Shown here: positions 5,938-7,913 of the stretch, in pieces
Position numbering within the stretch: the stretch's first letter is position 1
Layout: the number at the start of each line of letters is the position of its first letter
NCBI GenBank assembly: GCA_005773695.1
Contig: SXHM01000062.1
Span: 1 to 7,913 of the forward strand
DNA length: 7,913 nt
Origin: Bacteroidota bacterium
Lineage (GTDB): Bacteria > Bacteroidota > Bacteroidia > SXHM01
Reading direction: 5' to 3'
Made by a program: the position numbers and the translations under genes
The notes under the pieces: model-generated
Databases searched by the model: none
Told to the model about the DNA's origin: nothing
What the model saw: the letters and a program-made list of their open reading frames with translations, nothing else

Positions 5938-7311
5938 ATGAATTTAAAAACGATTCAAAATGTTTATTTAGTTGGAATTGGCGGCATCGGAATGAGTGCG
6001 CTGGCTCGTTATTTTGTTTCACAAGGCAAGTCTGTTGCGGGGTATGACCGGACAGAAACAGAGCTTACAAAAGAACTGATTGCTCAAGGAATGGATATTC
6101 ATTTTGAAGATAATTTGAAATTAATTCCCTCATTCTTCTTTAATACCGACCAAACATTAATCATTTATACTCCGGCAATTCCTTCAGGACATGAGGAACT
6201 AAATTACTTCCGTGAGAATAGCTTTAAAGTAAAGAAGCGTTCAGAAGTTTTGGGCTTGCTGACAGAAAACCATTTCACTATTGCAGTTGCAGGCACACAT
6301 GGAAAAACCACAACATCTTCCATTGCTGCTCACATTCTGAATAATTCAGAAGATGGTTGCACAGCATTTCTAGGAGGTATTGCGGTAAACTATCACAGTA
6401 ATTTATTGCTTTCATCTTCCAGTGATAAGATGGTAGTGGAAGCAGATGAATACGACCGGTCATTCCTGACACTGAATCCAGATGTGGCCATTGTTACTTC
6501 TACCGATCCGGATCATCTTGACATTTATGGAACAAAAGAAAACATGGAGAAAAACTACCATGAGTTCGTTTCAAAAATCAAGGAAACAGGAACGCTTATT
6601 TACAAAGCAGGTTTGTCTTTCAGCGAGACAACAAAAAAATCATTCACCTATGCGCTGAAAGGAAAAAGTGATTTTGGAATTGAAAACCTGAAAGTTGAAA
6701 ATGGAGAATATACTTTTGACATTATCAGTCCTTTGGAAAAAATTGAAAACGTAAAGTTTGGGTTTCCGGGAATGCATAACCTGGAGAATGCTCTTGCAGC
6801 TGCAGCATCTGCTCAGGTTTCAGGTGTTGACAAAGAGGTGATTAAAAAAGCACTCGCTACATATAAAGGAGTAAAAAGGCGTTTTGAATACGTCATTAAA
6901 AACGCAAATCTTCTTTATATTGATGATTACGCTCATCACCCGCGTGAGCTCAGTGCCTGCATTTCCTCGGTAAAAGCATTATATCCGGACAAAAAAATAA
7001 CCGGCATTTTTCAACCGCATCTTTTTTCACGGACTCGTGATTTCGCAGATGGTTTTGCGAAAAGCCTTGATCTGCTGGACGAAGTAATACTGCTGGAGAT
7101 TTATCCTGCACGCGAGTTACCAATTGACGGAGTTGACTCAAAAATGTTGCTCGACAAAATCACTTTAAAAAACAAAAGCCTGCTATCAAAAGAAGACACA
7201 CTGAAAGAGATCTGCGAACGCAAAATAGAAGTATTGCTTACCCTTGGCGCAGGTGATATTGACAAACTTGTTGAACCCATTAAAAAGAAATTGATTGCTG
7301 TAATTGCATGA
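5938..7311 (+). CDS. murC: MurC, UDP-N-acetylmuramate--L-alanine ligase
   Basis: First Mur ligase of the pathway; it adds L-Ala to UDP-MurNAc in the cytoplasm with ATP. The 457 residues carry the full motif series: GIGGIGMSALA (13-23) in the UDP-binding domain; the P-loop GTHGKTTTSS (119-128); EADEYDRSF (168-176); STDPDHLDIYG (188-198); the FPGMHNLENALAAAA stretch (276-290); and, in the C-terminal domain, DDYAHHPRE (329-337), FQPHLFSRT (358-366), EIYPARE (387-393) and LGAGDI (436-441). GTHGKTTT and DDYAHHP distinguish MurC from MurD and MurE. The related Mpl, which recycles tripeptide, is a possible confusion, but the position between murG and ftsQ and the motif wording favour MurC. The ATG follows the murG stop by one base, and the stop overlaps the ftsQ start in ATGA. 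Confidence 0.97.
   Translation: MNLKTIQNVYLVGIGGIGMSALARYFVSQGKSVAGYDRTETELTKELIAQGMDIHFEDNLKLIPSFFFNTDQTLIIYTPAIPSGHEELNYFRENSFKVKKRSEVLGLLTENHFTIAVAGTHGKTTTSSIAAHILNNSEDGCTAFLGGIAVNYHSNLLLSSSSDKMVVEADEYDRSFLTLNPDVAIVTSTDPDHLDIYGTKENMEKNYHEFVSKIKETGTLIYKAGLSFSETTKKSFTYALKGKSDFGIENLKVENGEYTFDIISPLEKIENVKFGFPGMHNLENALAAAASAQVSGVDKEVIKKALATYKGVKRRFEYVIKNANLLYIDDYAHHPRELSACISSVKALYPDKKITGIFQPHLFSRTRDFADGFAKSLDLLDEVILLEIYPARELPIDGVDSKMLLDKITLKNKSLLSKEDTLKEICERKIEVLLTLGAGDIDKLVEPIKKKLIAVIA
7308..7311 (+). promoter_or_regulatory. ATGA start/stop overlap, murC-ftsQ translational coupling
   Basis: The ATG of ftsQ overlaps the TGA stop of murC in the four bases ATGA. This common arrangement supports termination-reinitiation and also fixes the ftsQ start, since no other in-frame ATG lies close by before the membrane segment. 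Confidence 0.7.
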
Positions 7312-7913
7312 AAACATTCTTACAAATACTGATGTGGTTGATACCGGCACTTGGCTTGCCGGTAATTCTTGGCTTTGCAGCTGCGGAACAAAACAATGCG
7401 CTTTGCACAGGCATTAATGTAAACATTGACAACAGTGATGAAAATTTCTTTGTTGACGAAACCGATATCATAGAAATTATTTACAGTAAAGGTGATTCAT
7501 TAGTTGGCAGCCCTGTTTCGCAAATAAATTACAATACACTGGAGCAACTGATTTTGAAAAACCCTTCCATAAAAGATGCGCAGGTTTATGTCTCTGTTGA
7601 AGGCGAAGTAAAAGCAGATATCATTCAACGCAAGCCCGTGGTGCGTATTTACAACATTGCAGGTGAAAGTTTTTACATTGATGAAACCGGCAACGCAATG
7701 CCCCTCTCACCAAAATTTGCTTCCCGCATAATGGTTGCTAACGGCAACATCCATGAAAGTTTTGGCGGACTGAGTTTATTCAACGTAAATAAAATTGAAG
7801 CGGATGATTCGCTGGAAGCAAAAACAATACTGGACGACATTTTTGCTGTGGTAACTTTTGTTGAAAAAGATGAATTCTGGAAAGCACAAATCCAGCAGAT
7901 TTTTGTGAACGAA
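7308..7913 (+). CDS. ftsQ: FtsQ/DivIB-like cell division protein, N-terminal part, 3'-truncated by window edge
   Basis: Bitopic membrane protein of the divisome that links early and late division proteins. Reading from the ATG at 7308 gives 202 open codons to the window end. A short N-terminus (MKTFLQ) precedes one hydrophobic segment (about residues 4-25), and the rest should be periplasmic. Residues about 35-113 fit a POTRA-like domain: INVNI, then FFVDETDIIEII (47-58), LEQLILKNPSIKDAQVYVSVEGEV (about 78-101, the typical helix and strand) and IIQRKPVVRIYN (105-116). SFYIDETGNAMPLS (121-134) and the following segment match the beta domain as I know it from Bacteroidota FtsQ. FtsQ is poorly conserved, so the call rests on topology, this pattern and position after murC. 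The start overlaps the murC stop by four bases (ATGA), a standard coupling arrangement. Confidence 0.9.
   Translation, partial: MKTFLQILMWLIPALGLPVILGFAAAEQNNALCTGINVNIDNSDENFFVDETDIIEIIYSKGDSLVGSPVSQINYNTLEQLILKNPSIKDAQVYVSVEGEVKADIIQRKPVVRIYNIAGESFYIDETGNAMPLSPKFASRIMVANGNIHESFGGLSLFNVNKIEADDSLEAKTILDDIFAVVTFVEKDEFWKAQIQQIFVNE

Overview
The window is a stretch of a dcw (division and cell wall) cluster, all on the + strand and packed end to end. It suggests a member of the Bacteroidota. Reasons: the order murE-mraY-murD-ftsW-murG-murC-ftsQ without murF or ddl; an MraY of 416 residues with a long extracytoplasmic loop; an FtsW with the LPHPYSDFIYA version of the SEDS loop; a short, weakly conserved FtsQ; AT-rich codon use; and almost no Shine-Dalgarno sequences before the starts. 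The assignment is inferred from these traits and not from any database comparison.

Layout: 1-438 is the C-terminal part of murE, whose DNPR motif points to meso-diaminopimelate as the added amino acid. 441-1691 is mraY. 1691-3028 is a complete, apparently functional murD. 3061-3627 is an unusual extra gene: a free-standing copy of the MurD C-terminal domain (188 aa) with its own start, stop and a new charged N-terminal extension. 3647-4843 is ftsW, 4821-5936 murG, 5938-7311 murC, and 7308-7913 the 5' part of ftsQ, which runs off the window. Gaps between genes are 1-32 bases, and three junctions overlap (mraY/murD by 1 base, ftsW/murG by about 23, murC/ftsQ by 4). This suggests one transcript with translational coupling. 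No promoter, terminator, RNA gene, mobile element or CRISPR array is visible, and no gene-free stretch exceeds 32 bases.

Together the genes make and export the peptidoglycan precursor. MurC, MurD and MurE add L-Ala, D-Glu and the third residue to UDP-MurNAc. MraY moves the pentapeptide onto undecaprenyl phosphate, and MurG adds GlcNAc to give lipid II. FtsW polymerises lipid II at the septum, and FtsQ connects to the divisome.

The one real surprise is the MurD C-domain paralogue. It keeps the NDSKAT and PACAS motifs and the YEDRG tail of the D-Glu/UMA-binding domain. It lacks the N-terminal and ATPase domains and has Asp where MurD has the substrate-contacting Lys of GGxDK. It looks like a maintained, non-catalytic derivative of a tandem murD duplication and is the best candidate here for something undescribed.
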